A stretch of 64,000 nt of DNA from Schistocephalus solidus (lineage: Eukaryota > Platyhelminthes > Cestoda > Diphyllobothriidea > Diphyllobothriidae): positions 1 through 64,000 of the forward strand of contig WEDG01000319.1 of NCBI GenBank assembly GCA_017591395.1. Direction: 5' to 3'. Position 1 is the stretch's first letter, and every line of letters begins with the position of its first letter. A program made the translations under genes and the position numbers. Shown here in pieces: positions 1-12,500 of this stretch. The notes beneath the pieces are model-generated. The model had not been told where the DNA came from. It was given only the letters and a program-made list of their open reading frames with translations, and did not search any database.

Positions 1-1745
1 ATATGAGGTTCATTTATGACATTTTATTTTTCCAAAGCAGATCCACATGTTTAATGCATGTTGACGTTTTTCATAATGGAAGACCCAAAATACCACCGTA
101 AAAACATTAACTTTTCTCAAAATACGAAAGGTTTAACCTTCATTTCTGAAATTCCTTTTTTTGATAGTATGTAAGTGTACACCCAGCATATTTACCTCCT
201 TAACATATATTTGCTTGCGTTCCCTGTTCGTGATAATCGAGCACTCTCTGTTGAACTTGCCCACTGCTAATTCTGGATCACAGTTTAACAACATGGATCC
301 TGTGACGTTCAATTATGGTAATATTTTTGCAGATTTTTACTACCAATATTAAGTTTTGAGGTCAACTGCTCATTTATATAGTCAAACTGACATCTGCATA
401 GGCAGTCTGTGTGTTAAAAGTATTTAAAAGTGAACCTTCAGAAAAGGATAGTTGAGTCAGGTTAAATATTATACGTACGGTAGTAAGTAGTCCTCTGTGG
501 TTAAAATTTGCGAGGTTGGTCTTTTCTTAGATATGACATTCGTACGTAGTGACGAAGTTCGAATAGGTTTTTACAGTTTTTGCCTCGCCTGAAAACATTT
601 TTCGATATAAGTCGAGTGTCACACTTAGCGAATCTCAGTATGTTCTGTGGTATCTCATAAAAGAAGTCTGTGCCCGTCTGCGGAAAGGAACACCGACCTA
701 ACTCGAAATAAATTCCGTCCTCGAGATAGAATAATTTTGCAATTAAATGTTGTTTTTTTGAAAAATAGGAACATAACATGTCCAAAGTTCCAAAGATAGG
801 GATACTGGGATTAGCGTTTATGGCTCGCTTTCCAAAATCAGCCAGAAGTACCTCAACGCCAGTCGAGCAACAGAGAATTCAACTGAGCTGGTGTTCAATC
901 ATTTTTAAGTCTATCGCTGTCGCACTTACAAACGAAGGCTCGTTCTGTCCGCCGAGATCTGGACCATTCAGTGTCACATAGAGGTGTTGTTCGCTGACAA
1001 ATTACGATTGAGAAACAGAAAAGGGTATTCTTGTTTTTCCTTGAAACCCCCGATCTTTAGTTCATCCAGGACATGACCGTACGGCTGTCACTCAATAACA
1101 AAGAAGTATTATAGTTTAAAACCTCTGCCGCAGACCACGTTGGGCGGCGTCTTACTTAAAATGAGCTAAAAATAACTGCTTGGTAATGAAGACTCGCGTG
1201 CTTGGCTTGAAGTTACGATACCAGCTGCCAGTGACAGCAACTAAACACTAAATGGTCATTGTTTGTGACTTGTCTATGTTGGAATCACCCGGAAAACTTT
1301 AAACTTTACACGATCATAGTCTATCCGCAGTTTAAGTCAGTAAGGGCGTTCAGTGAGGGTCTGCTTGGAATTGATTTTTTAGCACAAAAAATGTGACTAA
1401 CTCACATAGGGCACACACGGCAGGTTGCCGTGAGATGGCTCTTTGCTTGTGTGGCAAAAATAAAGCGTCCTTTCAGGAACGTGTCAACAGCGGTGTGTTG
1501 TTTACGCGTTTGTCTGGTGCCCGAGGGAGCGACTGTCGGAGTGTTGGGCATGTGACTGGTTAGATCGAGGACTGAGTTTGGGAGGCGTGGGCGCAAGGGC
1601 TCATGGGTGAGAGAGCAGGCTGGCTGACGCACGCAGGATAGCCGCAGATCTGGATGCCGCCATGATTAGACTCCGGTTAAGCTTGTGGTCTGGTCGTGCT
1701 TTGGCGGTGCGTCCGCGGGTTAGCACGCTTGTTGTGGCCTCCGAC
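1..1745. other. Unassigned sequence, left edge
   Basis: I recognise nothing coding or repetitive here. The longest open stretch is on the minus strand at 501-785 (94 codons); it has no motif I know and no convincing splice sites. A short perfect inverted repeat (10-bp arms 1733-1742 and 1756-1765, 13-nt loop) lies at the right end. Confidence 0.4.
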
Positions 1746-2262
1746 TGAGAAAAAGGGAGGCCACAGAAGGGGCACTAGATGTGGCTGCTACAAAAATCAA
1801 ACGTCTCATGGATGCGGTGTGCCACAGTAAACTTAATAATTCCTTTATATTTACTATCCCTTAGTCCTCATTGGTATTTAGTCGCTTAAATGATGACCAC
1901 AACTATTTGGTCTATGTCAACCGTATCATCCATGCAGAAGAATAACGCCCCCCCTCTCAACACAGCGTCCGTGGGCCTCGAAGTGCCTACAGTTGTGATG
2001 GTAAATAGCCTCAGTATTTACCCCACTGTAATATGTTGAAAAATTGTGAACGTACCAGCTTACTGTCAAACGTTGACCCCTGTCAATTTTGCTGCTCTCT
2101 GTTTACACTACTTCAGGGAGTTTTCTCAGATAGCTGGGTTTGTGAGGTGAGAAGGAGGAGGCGTGTGACTTTCTTCTTTATGGAGAATATCAAACGTCTC
2201 ATGGATGTTGTGTGTCACAATAAACTTAATAGCTCTTTCCTATCTACCGTTCCGTATTACTA
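1746..2262 (+). repeat. Diverged direct repeat, two copies about 390 bp apart
   Basis: A block beginning 'atcaaacgtctcatggatg' occurs at about 1797-1862 and again at 2188-2262. The copies match over roughly 70 bp with scattered substitutions, and both contain 'aacttaata' followed by a pyrimidine-rich end. Weaker similarity (GA-rich, 'gag..gaggcc/gcg') extends about 45 bp upstream of each. This could be a partial tandem duplication or two copies of the 3' end of an unrecognised interspersed element. Similarity outside these blocks is not visible. Confidence 0.6.
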
Positions 2263-3080
2263 AGGAATTCGTCGCTGGCAAATTTTTCCATTACGTATCA
2301 GACCTGCTTCTACTGCTTAGTTGCTTTTGAAATCAGGTAATAATGTTCCTTCTGTTTCTAAAAAAATCCTCCATTTACATGCCTGATTGTACTTGGGTGG
2401 ACCAAACAGAAAAAAAAACTCCATAATTTTTAAAAGCTTTTATTGCTAAATTTTTAACATAGTAACTTCTCTAAACAGGAGGACATCATTTCATCCTAAA
2501 TTGCTTCAGGAACACGGTGTGCATAACTCATTTGCGTTCGATGTGTCATGAAGGGAGCATGTTTAACTAAACGCTGTTTAATAACTTCAGAAACGGGTTA
2601 ATTCAAAGCTATCCAAAAAGGGTAGATTTCCGGAAATGTTGTTTCCCTCAGCCAAATTGCCTTTTCTCAAGACATTCAGAAGTCATTTATGTGAGCTTAT
2701 TAGCATAATATTGAACTGATGAGCTGTCTATTCAAGATAATTTGAACTGCTTGAGCTACTTTTTAACTTGAAACTCGAAGATTTCCGTTTTTCATTTTCC
2801 GGACTCTAAAAAAGCTACGCATTACAGGTATTCTTCTTTAGCCCGGAAGTCTTACGAAATGCAAAAATTTACACAGAGGCCGATCGCACCATAAACTTTC
2901 AGTGAGTAGGGCAGATTCGAAGGCCAGATGAGGAACATACATTTGCATTCGATAAACTCCTATCGAACTGGTATATTTACACGATCACGGGACCAAGTAA
3001 AGGTAAGTAAAGTGTAAGAGTAATCGGATTAATATTCGTCTTTTAACCCGAGGGATATGGGGATGGATAAAGGACAGCGA
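2263..3080. other. Unassigned AT-rich sequence
   Basis: No open frame of note, no tandem repeat and no similarity to the other repeat families in the window that I can see by eye. Confidence 0.4.
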
Positions 3081-3084
3081 GTTG

Positions 3085-3335
3085 GGAGGCAGTAATGGTT
3101 CATAGGATCAATAGGTCGCGGTTTCGAGTCACGGAGGTGCAATGACCTGGGATTGGGTTTCGCTGGCTGATAACGAGTACTAAGACAGAAGTGGCCATTC
3201 CAGTCTCCCCTTTGTGATGGTTGATTATATACATCTGCCTCTTCTTCTTCTCATTACTATGGGACTGCTGACGGGGATCGAGAGTTAGCCCCAAGGCTAA
3301 ATGGGACGAGTGGGTACCCTAACCGATCGGGAAAC
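3085..3335 (+). repeat. tRNA-derived SINE, family S2 (diverged copy)
   Basis: The copy starts with a degraded tRNA-like head (B-box-like 'ggtttcgagtc' near 3120). This is followed by the S2 body: 'tgggattgggt', a 'ctggctgat' block, 'gtggccattccagtctccc', and at the end a 'gctgacgggg ... gggacgagtgggt' segment. The order is the same as in the better preserved copy at 46.85-47.36 kb. It is clearly an old copy. An RNA polymerase III origin is inferred from the B box. Confidence 0.65.
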
Positions 3336-3339
3336 GTCA

Positions 3340-4390
3340 AAATACCCTGTAATCTGTTAGATTACGATTCCATTTTGAAGCCTTGTCTAGACAGGAAAGT
3401 ATCCACTCGCTTGGCATTATGCAGAGGTTCATTTGTGTGTCTAGTAACTAATGGCCCCTTAAATGTTAAGGTCACTCTCCTTCCTCCTTCCTGTTTTTCT
3501 GGCTTCCCTGTTGTGCATCAAGAATGGTCCATTCTGTTTATCGTCTAACTTACCTCACTTGGACTTTTAGGGCTTGGATACTCATCCTGTCGGCACTAGT
3601 TGGGGTGGACTATTTTTCTGCCACCAGATTTGGTCCAATGCCGTACTTTTTTCACTTACTTGCAAATCTTTACCTGGCCTGTAGGTTGTACACAGGCGGA
3701 TAGCGTGACCAAAAGGTGGCAGGTTTTGGTAGGGAAGAACGCGTTTTCTGGCCCGCAAATTGAAGCCTACCCGGCCGGTCTCGGGGCTTGCACGTCCGCA
3801 AGCTGTTTTGCACGTTCGACAGGCATAAACTTTGCACATCAGTATGACCGACTGCACATCTAGTCAGCCACCGTAATACAAGTCCATCCTACCAGTTTTT
3901 CACAAACAAGTGGGATGTTACAATTTACATATGCAGTAATTTCCGAGCACGTATAGCCTATGTAAATACGCTCTCCGCATCGGTGCCCTGATTAAAATGA
4001 CTGGACTGATAACAAGGCTGTCCACTTTTAAGCAGAAAAAGATCGTATTTTTGCTTTTCACTTTTTCAATTTAACTTATCTGGCTTCACTTTCTGCTGTA
4101 CTACTAGTGGTTTCTACAAAGCGATAAAAACGAGTAAAGAAAACCTAATGTCGCTTGAGTAAGGCATGTCAGTGTGGACAGTGTGGACACATTTGTGGTC
4201 TGAAACAAATGAAGCGTTGCCATGTAAGCTCAAACAGACCCCAAACTCCTTTCGCAAGGTATTTCTGGGAAATAAATCAGTTAGCCCTTTCCGACAAGTG
4301 CTTTCTCGCCATAGCGATAAAAGTAGCATATTCAATGTCGCTTGCAAGTATATGCACACAAAATAAAATACAGTTTAAAATTTTACATTG
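3340..4390. other. Unassigned sequence
   Basis: Two overlapping open frames on opposite strands at 3582-3863 are the only coding-like signal. They overlap almost completely, have no known motif and probably reflect GC-richer composition. The 9-mer 'agtgtggac' is repeated twice in tandem near 4170. Confidence 0.4.
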
Positions 4391-5021
4391 AATGTGCGGT
4401 GGTACGATGCACATAAATTGAACCCATTAAGTAAAGCTAATGGTTAGCTGAAGACAGTCCTGCAGTGAGAGACATTGATTTTCAAAAATTAAGCAGTCTA
4501 ACTGCCGTTTGAACATATCCACGGTATTCGATGTCCTTATTTCGCTCGGAAAAGAATTCCATGGTTGAACTACTCGCTGAATGAAAGAAAACTTTCGTTT
4601 ATCTAGGCACATACATTCGCGTTTGACCATATATGGATGACCGCGCAGATAACGCATGTTTGTAAACTTAAAGAAATCTTCGCATTTTAGCGAAAAGGCA
4701 TGTCCATGGATAATTCGGAATGTCCATAGCAGGTCACATATCGTTTGTCTAAAGGATGATTGAAACGTGTAAAGCTGTGTAAGTCTTTCTGAATATGATA
4801 GGGTAGTTAGACCATCCGCCAATTTTGTCACCCATCTTTGTACCTGTTCGATGGGATCAATATCTTTCTTCATCATGGGCAGTCATACTGGCATTCCATA
4901 TTCCGAATTTGGTCTAACGAAACTACTGCAGATCCGAAAAAATAGTTCGGGAGGAAAGACGATAAAAGAGTGCCTGATCCAGTGCATGATGCACGTGGCC
5001 ATTTGAATGGCTCATTTAGTG
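4390..5021 (-). pseudogene. A-3 retrotransposon, 3' part: RT C-terminal region
   Basis: The minus-strand frame from 5021 down to 4427 encodes the C-terminal part of a CR1-like reverse transcriptase ORF2. It contains 'MHWIRHSF', 'FVRPNSEYGMPV', 'EQVQRW', 'LLWTFRIIHG', 'YLRGHPYMVKRE' and 'QRVVQPWNSFPSE'. Each aligns block by block with family A at 22.2-22.8 kb. Two in-frame stops lie near 4885 and 5018. Its missing upstream half resumes at 7318, on the far side of the C-1 insertion. The segment has no catalytic residues of its own and is a dead element. Confidence 0.85.
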
Positions 5022-6581
5022 CCAAGCTTCCCCCATTGCCTAGCCATATATTCTCAGTTTAACTTCTAAACGGATTCTTTCCTGATTCATGAAAGACATC
5101 TTTTATTCTTCCTGTCTTCAAGTCGGGATCTCGTTCGGACGTTAATTATCATCGAGGCATTCACAAAACCCCGGCTCTAGCGAAACTTCTTGAAACACTT
5201 ATTTTTCATCAAATTCTCGACTTTTGCCTAAAAATAAGCTGTTAAGCGACTTGCAATATGGTTTTCTATCTGGAGATCATGTGTTTTACTTAGCTTTTCT
5301 TTACCTCTTCACTTCCCTTCGTAATGAGCAGCAGTCAGTGGTTGTGATCTACTTTTACCTGAGCAAAGCCTTTGAAAAGAAACCGCATAGACGTCTTCTG
5401 GTGAAACTGGAAGCCCTCGGCATCCAGCATTCTCTCCTTGACTTCATTGGTTCCTACTTATCTAACCGCAGCCAGAAGGTCTTAGTAGGTAATAGCTATT
5501 CGAGGCCTCATCCGATCACGAGTGGCGTTTTTCAAGGCACGGTTCTAGGTCCCCTTCTCTTTATTCTGTACATGAACGAAATTTCAGCTTTACTCACAAA
5601 TTAACAAAATTCCGTTTACACTGACGATCTCAAGTGCATTTCTTCATTTTCTGAAGACACTGCCAATAGTTGCGTTTAGAAAATCAACACTGATTTACTT
5701 ATACTCTCACGTTGGAGCTCTAGGTGGCACATGGAATTTTCTCCATCCAAGAGTAGTTTCATGTGTTTTGGCCCCGCCAAGCTTGCTGGACCCCTTGTAT
5801 TTAAAAAAGTACACTTTTAGAACGATCAGCTATAAGAGACTTAGGTCTAAGTTACACGAATAAGCTAGCATTATCGCCTCATGCAGATCGAATTTCTGCA
5901 AAAGCTGCACAGATATGTGGTTTTATATCACATAATTTCTTGCGTCCGGACAAAAGTTAACCCTGTACCGCATATTTGTTCTTACTATCCTAGAATACTG
6001 CTGTCCCCTCTTTGGGCTGATGAACGCCTCTGACCGCAGTAAGATTGAAAAAGTTCAGAAGGTTTTTACTCGAAGACTATTTTCTCTTCCTGGATCCAGT
6101 ATCTCTTATACGGATAGATACCAGTTAGCAAACATTAAATTTCTGTGGGTTAGAAGACTCGAAGCCAGTCTCTGCTTCCTGTTTCGCGTTAACTCTAGCC
6201 CAAATCTCCCACGAATTAGCGCTCTTCCTCCGGTAGATTGACCCTTTGCCACTCGTAATTCCTCCATGATAATTTCACAACCAACTGTTCTCCGTTTTTT
6301 GCCTCCAAATATGCTTTCATCTGGAATAATCTTCCACTGGAAATTAGGTTGTCACCTACATAAGCCATTTTCAAAACCAAATTACGCAAACATGGAACTT
6401 CGGAAGATATAAAATCCTTATTGTCTGTTTCCTTCCATAACTCGCATTGTTTGGATTTTGAAAAGTGTCCTCCTGGTATTTGACGCAGCTCCCTTGATAT
6501 TTTATTGGTCTCTAAAAATATTTCCATCATCCTCCGCAGAGTCAATCTTTGCATTCACTTTTTCGTCCATTCGGGACCTCT

Positions 6582-6880
6582 ACCGTCCCCTCCTTGTTTC
6601 GATTCTGTTGGCTACGATGAGTTCCTCCTCTCTCACCTCCACTGCATCATCAACTGTTGTCAACCTTGATAAATTCTTCTGATTTTGCAACCCCGACGAT
6701 GGTCTCCAGGTTCAGTTGATGATCATGGCGGGTTCTGATGGTTTTGCCTCTTTGATTGGTGAACTTTGCAGTCAGCAAGGTTGCATCTCGATGATGAGTT
6801 CATGACCTCAACTGTCCCCTCTTCGTTTTCACCCTGGTGTCCACGATGAGTTCCCTCTCTCACCTCCACTGGTGGTTACA
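6582..6880 (+). repeat. 229-bp period duplication within the C-1 3' UTR
   Basis: A roughly 60-bp block ('acgatgagttcc' plus 'ctctcacctccactg') occurs at about 6582-6650 and again at about 6811-6875. The C-3 copy of this family shows only one equivalent block (near 61,930). The duplication therefore seems private to C-1 or to a subfamily. Confidence 0.55.
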
Positions 6881-7289
6881 AACAGTAGCTCTGACTGCTT
6901 TATTATCTCTCACACGACAAGGAGCGTTCCGAACCCTCATACGTTGTGAGCAACATCACAGTATTATCCCTTTGCAACTGGCTATTAATTTTTTTAGTGA
7001 AGCATTTTTTCTCCTAATTCTTTTTAAATTGGCGGCTCGCCTTACTCCGCCTCCGATTTAACCGTAGTATTTTTTACTGCTTCTTTTATAGCTCACCGTA
7101 TACACCAAAGATTGTTCATTATTGTTTTAAAAGTGGCAAATCGTTATGAATCGGATATGCCTACCATCCTACTCATTTATGCTGTTAATACTGATGCTCA
7201 CATAGTGCAGCAATTATCCACTTTGTATTTATTTATACTGCGATACTAAATTTGAAATGACGGGGCTCTCTGTGCCTTAAATTTACAAT

Positions 7290-7312
7290 TTATTATTATT
7301 ATTATTATTATA
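7290..7312 (+). repeat. (ATT)n tail of C-1
   Basis: Seven or so ATT units close the C-1 element. A simple-repeat 3' tail is usual for CR1/L2-group elements that lack poly(A). The equivalent end in C-3 (about 61,505) does not show it. Confidence 0.8.
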
Positions 7313-7317
7313 ATTAA

Positions 7318-8657
7318 AGTGTTCGGAGGGCGTTAGGTTGGACTCTATCCAGATACCTAGATCTTTGCGCATATCTTCTCCTTTTAATATATTTCCGTTC
7401 AGGTAATACTGGTGTTTTGGGAAACTTCATCTCCCAGCTTCCACGCGTTGAATGTAAGAAGCCACATGCTGAACCAAACAGCCAATTTGTTAAGGTTTTC
7501 TTGTAGTTTCTGCACGTCGTCAACAGACTTAATAGTTTTCCAGATTTTTATATCATCTGCAAACAAGATGGAATCACAGTCAAGATTATCAGTGCTGTCA
7601 TTTATATAAATTAGGAACAGAAGAGGACCTAAGACTGAACTCTGCGGAAGCCCACTTTCTACTGTTTTCACTCGGATTCGGTGGTGCCAATAAGTATTTT
7701 TGCAGTCTGTATGACAGAAAACTTTTGATCCATTTAAAAGCGTTACACTAGACACCACATTGCCCAATTTTATGCAAAAGTCGCCGAGGAGGTACACTAT
7801 CAAACACTTTCTTGAAGTCGAAGAAAATGACATCCACTGGACGACATTGGTCTATGGCGAGTAAAGGCCACCGAAAGCAATGCTGGGCAGTAAATAATAT
7901 GTTCTTCTATTCCAGATACTTCATTATATGTCCCTTAAAATGTTTTTTCCATGACCTTGCACAAAATGTAGGTTAAACTACTGGGACGGTATTTTTCCGA
8001 CTCCAGCTTTGACCCTCCTTTCTGGATCGGGGAGATAAGGACAGTTTTCCATTTCTGTGGTAGTTAGCCCTCTTCCATAGACTTTTGGAATTTCGTCAAA
8101 GCCGCCTAAACAGTTCATTGGTCAATTCTCGAAGGGCATGCGGATGAATTCTATCTGGACCCGGTGACTTGGCAGGCTTCGGGCGTAGTAATTCTAACCT
8201 TACCAATGTGGGTGAGCAGTGAAGATTATTATTTAGTACAAACTTTTCCAAATTTTTTTGATGTCTTGAAAAGGGGAGCGGAGGAGGATTTGTTTTATGA
8301 GCGAATACTGACTTAAGGAAGCTAGAGAGGACTGAGGCTTTCATTTGGTCATCTGTTTCCAGTACTCCAATTTGGTACCGCAGTGCCGTAATCAGGTCAC
8401 GATTTCTTCGGTTATAGCGAATGTAACCGTATAGGATCTTTGGATGGTTCAAATAGTTATGTAGTAGGGTTAGCTCATAGTTAATTCGGAGTCGGTTTAC
8501 TTAACACCTCATGGTATTCCTGCAAGTGTTCTTCACTCCCTATTATTCAAAACCGCTTCCACATTTTATTTCTTATTGAAGTTCACGGTATATCCACAAC
8601 GCACGATAATTTGTTTTCTTTTGTTTTAGGGGACAATTACCATAAATAATTATTTCG
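7318..8657 (-). pseudogene. A-3 retrotransposon, 5' part: linker and RT domain
   Basis: Read on the minus strand from 8657 down to 7318. It starts in the endonuclease-RT linker ('LNHPKILYGYIRYN' near 8450), continues with 'RPKPAKSPGPDRIHPHALREL' (RT motif 0/1) and 'SPIQKGGSKLESEKYRP', then 'FFDFKKVFDSVP', then 'LPQSSVLGPLLFLIYIND' and the catalytic 'LFADDIKIWK' (near 7590). It breaks off at 'IESNLTPSEH'. The next residues of the family are found at 5021 reading leftwards, so C-1 has split this element. Several frameshifts separate the blocks, but FADD is intact. The right end abuts the 3' tail of another A copy at 8663. Confidence 0.85.
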
Positions 8658-8662
8658 TATAT

Positions 8663-9514
8663 TATATATTTTGAAGAGTTACAGACATTGTCCTTGATGA
8701 CCCTATTAATGTTACGTATCATTGCATATGAACAGTAAATATTAAAATCATGGACATTTAAAAAGTTTTAAGTCAAAGCATAACTTGAATTCGAATGCAT
8801 TTTCACAGTTATAGGTGAAAAATTGTGGATGCAAAGTGCAGCCCGAAATATTTTAAAAGGCTGGTTGTAAGTAATCATGTTGTTAGAGTCGTCTTTTGTC
8901 AAATGTTATGCCATCAAGCCTTCTTTAAAATCAGAAATCTAGTTGGCGGTAACCGTCTCGGTTGTTAACAAGTTACAAGGTCGTACCACTCTTTGGCTGA
9001 AGAAATATTTCTTAGGTTCAATCGCGTGCGTTCAATATTGACATTGTAAGGATGACCATGCAGATGAGTTTTGCAGGCAATCTCAAAGAAATCCTCCGAT
9101 CTCAGGGATAAATCGTGGCCCCGGATTATCCGGAATGTCCAGAGCAGGCTACACCGTATGTACCTGTACGATAGAGGAAATAAGTCAAGCTTTTTCAGCC
9201 TCTCTTGGTATGGTCAAGCCTTTAGACCATAGACAATCTTCGTTGCTCTCCGTTGCACCTGATCGAGGAGGTCAACATCTTACTTCGTCAACGGTATCCA
9301 GGCGGGTATTTTGTAATCTAAATGTGGTCTTACGAAGATGCCAAACTTTTCCAAAGAGATCAGGGGGAATATTTTAAACGCACGTCTCATCCAATGCAAT
9401 ATATATGTTGCCTTCTGGACTGCTTTCTGACAGTGTTCTGATGGCATAAAATTCGTGATTGTCCACAAGCCCAGATCTTTGTGTGTTTCCACCTCTTTTA
9501 ATGCAGAATCATTT
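8663..9514 (-). pseudogene. A' retrotransposon, 3' part with terminal tail
   Basis: The minus-strand frame 9492-9280 has 'METHKDLGLWTITNFMPSEH', 'HWMRRAFKIFPLISLEKFG' and 'FVRPHLDYKIPAWIP', the post-catalytic part of family A ORF2. C-terminal RT sequence follows to about 8950, then the family A 3' UTR ('cattaatagggtcatcaagg') and a (TATA)-rich tail ending near 8663. The sequence matches the 3' ends of A-1 and A-2. The upstream continuation of this element is at 12,918, on the other side of the B insertion. Confidence 0.8.
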
Positions 9515-12500
9515 CTTGGTCAAGCCCCAATAGCTAGCAGTTGTGCTCAGTTCCCCTGTCTGCCATTTCCACCTCCATATTTTACTCCCCTTCACCCACA
9601 TCAGGCGCGTATGATCCCACCTTTTTTCCAGTACAGGGCTGGAGCACCCGCCCCCTATGTTCAGTGGCCCGTAAACCACTGGATGAATTAGCCGCTCTCC
9701 CTAAAAACAATCCACCTTGCCCAATTAAACTGTTCGTTCTAAATGCCAGATCCTTGCTCAATAAAATGCCCCTGCTTCAGACTCTAGTCTTTGTCCACTG
9801 TCCAGATATCGTTATAGTAACTGAAACATGGGCAACACCTTCCGTAGCCGACCCCGAACTCTCTCTTTTAGGTTATATTTGTACTCTGAAATGATCGCCG
9901 TGACAGTCGTGGTGGAGGAAGCTGTATCTATATTAAACAAGTGCTGGAATTTCGCACCTTAGATCATCCACAATTTACTGCGGTTGACGAGAGCTGCTGG
10001 CTTCAAATTACCTTAAAAATAGGAACTCTTTACTCATTGGTTGTGTCTATTGCCCGCCCAATACCAGTGAGGATTTCAATCTTTGTCTCTCACAAGCATT
10101 CCATGCCACAGTTGACTTAAATTTTAAGTATTGCTTAATTGCAGGTGATTTGAACCTTCCTGACATTCGCTGGTTTCCGGTCCCCTCCGCCCCATAAAGT
10201 TCGAGGACTTTCTCTATGCCGTATATATTGGCATGTGGACCCAGGTTGTTGACTTCCCTACCCGAGGATCAAGCATACTTGATCTAATCTACTGCAGAGG
10301 TTGCCTGCCTTTGAGAGTGTCATCATTAGGCCCACTTGGGAGCTCAGACCATGAAATCGTTGTTTCTACACTTGAACTCGAAACCGATGAAACGCTTTCC
10401 AAAAAAATATAGCTTTTTCTTTGATTTTCGATTAGCGCTTTCGACAGAATTATTGATACATCTTAACTCCCACGACTGGTCTTATTTCTTTATGTGTCAG
10501 GATGTGGACACCTGTACGTGTATGCTTTAGGAAGTTTTAGATCCATTTATTTCTCGTTTTGTTCCCCGTTAGAAATTAATTAATGTCACGGATGAGGTTT
10601 ATCTCCCTTTATCTTTTCGCCGTAGGTTGCGTAAACTCTCTCGTCGATTCCATTTGCAAAACGACATTTCCGTTCTGTCCTTGATTCACCGTATTTGTGA
10701 GCAGGCCAAGAGGCTAACTGAAGAAAAACGGCTAGCCGAAAAGGTCAAATATGTCGATCACCGTTCGTTAAATGTAGCGAAACGTTTTTCACGCGCAATA
10801 AGAACCCATAGTAAAACATGGCATCCCGTACTACTGGACTCCGTTGGCAAACCTGTAGTTGATGACAAATTGACGGCTGATAGTTTTAACGTTTCTTGTC
10901 CAGAACATTTATTAAAAATTCGACCGCTCCACCTCCACCCATCCAGGTTTGGACTGGTGCCGTCCTCGAGACCATAACTTTTACCCTCTGGGACGTAACC
11001 GTAGCCATTCGTCGTTTTCGTCAATCTTATAGTCCTGGACCAGATGGCGACCCGATCAGTATTATAAAGGCGGATGCTAATGATATTTTCTCGTCACTTC
11101 TATGTAAGATATTTAATCAAGCTCTTGAAAGTGAAACCTTTGCCAGTGTATGGAAGGAATCGCACATTCTACGTATACCCAAACACGGCCAATCTACGTC
11201 ATTTGACGATTTACGGCCAATCAACACACTGTCCGCAGCTTCGAAAATCCTGGAGACCTTGATCAAAGATAAGATGATGTATCATTTAACTGAGAATAAC
11301 CTACTTAGTGCAGCCCAGAATGGGTTCCTCATAACAAGGTCTTGTGGCACATGTCAGCTCTCTTTCTTTGATCATGTTCTACAATCTAGGGATAATGGCA
11401 TTGCACTTTACATAGCCTATTTTGATTTCACCAAGGCCTTCGATCGTGCTGACCACGCCCTTCTTCTCCTGAAACTCTCCTCTTTCGGTATATGTGGTAA
11501 ACGTCTGAGCTTGATATCTTCTTATCTGAGCTCTCGTACACAACATGTTAAGATCTCCAATGCTATCTCAAACTCGGCACGTGTGAGGAGTGGGTTATTC
11601 AGAAAAGTGTGCTAGGCCCGCTTTTATTTTGTCTTTTTGTCAATACTGTGCCAGGTTTATTTCGAAATGTAAGGCCCTTTTATGTATGCTGACGATTTAA
11701 AAGTTGCCTGTCGATACAAACCGGCAGATCGCGACACCATGCTTGATCTATTAAAAACTGATCTCGAGGCCTTTGCCCAGTGGTGCTGCACATGGCGCCT
11801 TTCCCTTTCTTGGCAAAAATGTTCCGTTTTGGTTGTCGGTGACAACCATCAGCCTCATCTAAGCATAGATGGCCACGAAATAAATGTACCTGGCGTTGTT
11901 AAGGACCTGGGCACATCATATTCCAACGGTCTCAATCTTTCAGAGCATTGCGCCCTGATTGTCTCCAAAGCACGCAGAACTGCCGGGTTTATCCTCCGAA
12001 ATTTTAAAACTATTGATATTAGACTCCGCCTTTATAAAATGTTCGTAAGACCTGGCCTGGAATACTGCTCGTTTCTATTTAGCCTCCTGCGCGCTAGCGA
12101 ACGAAAGAAAATAGAATCGGTCCAGCACTTCTTCACGAAAAGAATTTTATCGTTGGAGCACCGTAATCTGTCGTATCATGAACGCTGTGGGCTTGTAAAC
12201 ATTGATCCCTTATGGTTTTCGCCGAGTGCAGAAGGACTATTTTTGCTGTTTAAGCTTTTGAATAGTCGTACATTTAATCCCCTTACCACTGTGAGGCAGC
12301 TTGACCATCCTTGGCGCAGCGGTCATTGCAATGTCTTTTTATTTCTTCCATTAGCTCGCACAGTTAAGTATCGACGGTTCTTTTCGGTAAACGCCATGGC
12401 CATGTGGAATAAACTTCCCCATTATATAAAAATCCAGCGAAGTTATTCTTAGTTTAAGATAACTATTACTATTTTTTGCATTTAGAAATGTTTCCAAGAA

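Larger units (their letters stand above)
5022..7317 (+). mobile_element. C-1: 5'-truncated family C non-LTR retrotransposon
   Basis: The element lacks the endonuclease and starts just before the RT palm. The frame at about 5100-5604 has 'SDVNNYRGI', 'LLSDLQYGFLSG', 'DLSKAF'-like 'YLSKAFEKKPHRRLLVKL' and 'SGVFQGTVLGPLLFILYMNE'. The catalytic box is 'YTDD' (near 5610-5640) instead of YADD and sits after a stop. The C-terminal frame 6020-6241 has 'MNASDRSKIEKVQKVFTRRLF'. A long 3' UTR follows and ends in (ATT)n at 7290-7312. The element lies in opposite orientation inside A-3 and is flanked by 'agtg' on both sides (5018-5021 and 7318-7321). Stops and frameshifts make it non-autonomous. Confidence 0.85.

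Noticed and set aside
3582..3863. Two overlapping open frames on opposite strands
   Set aside because: Near-complete overlap, no known motif and no splice context; probably a compositional effect.
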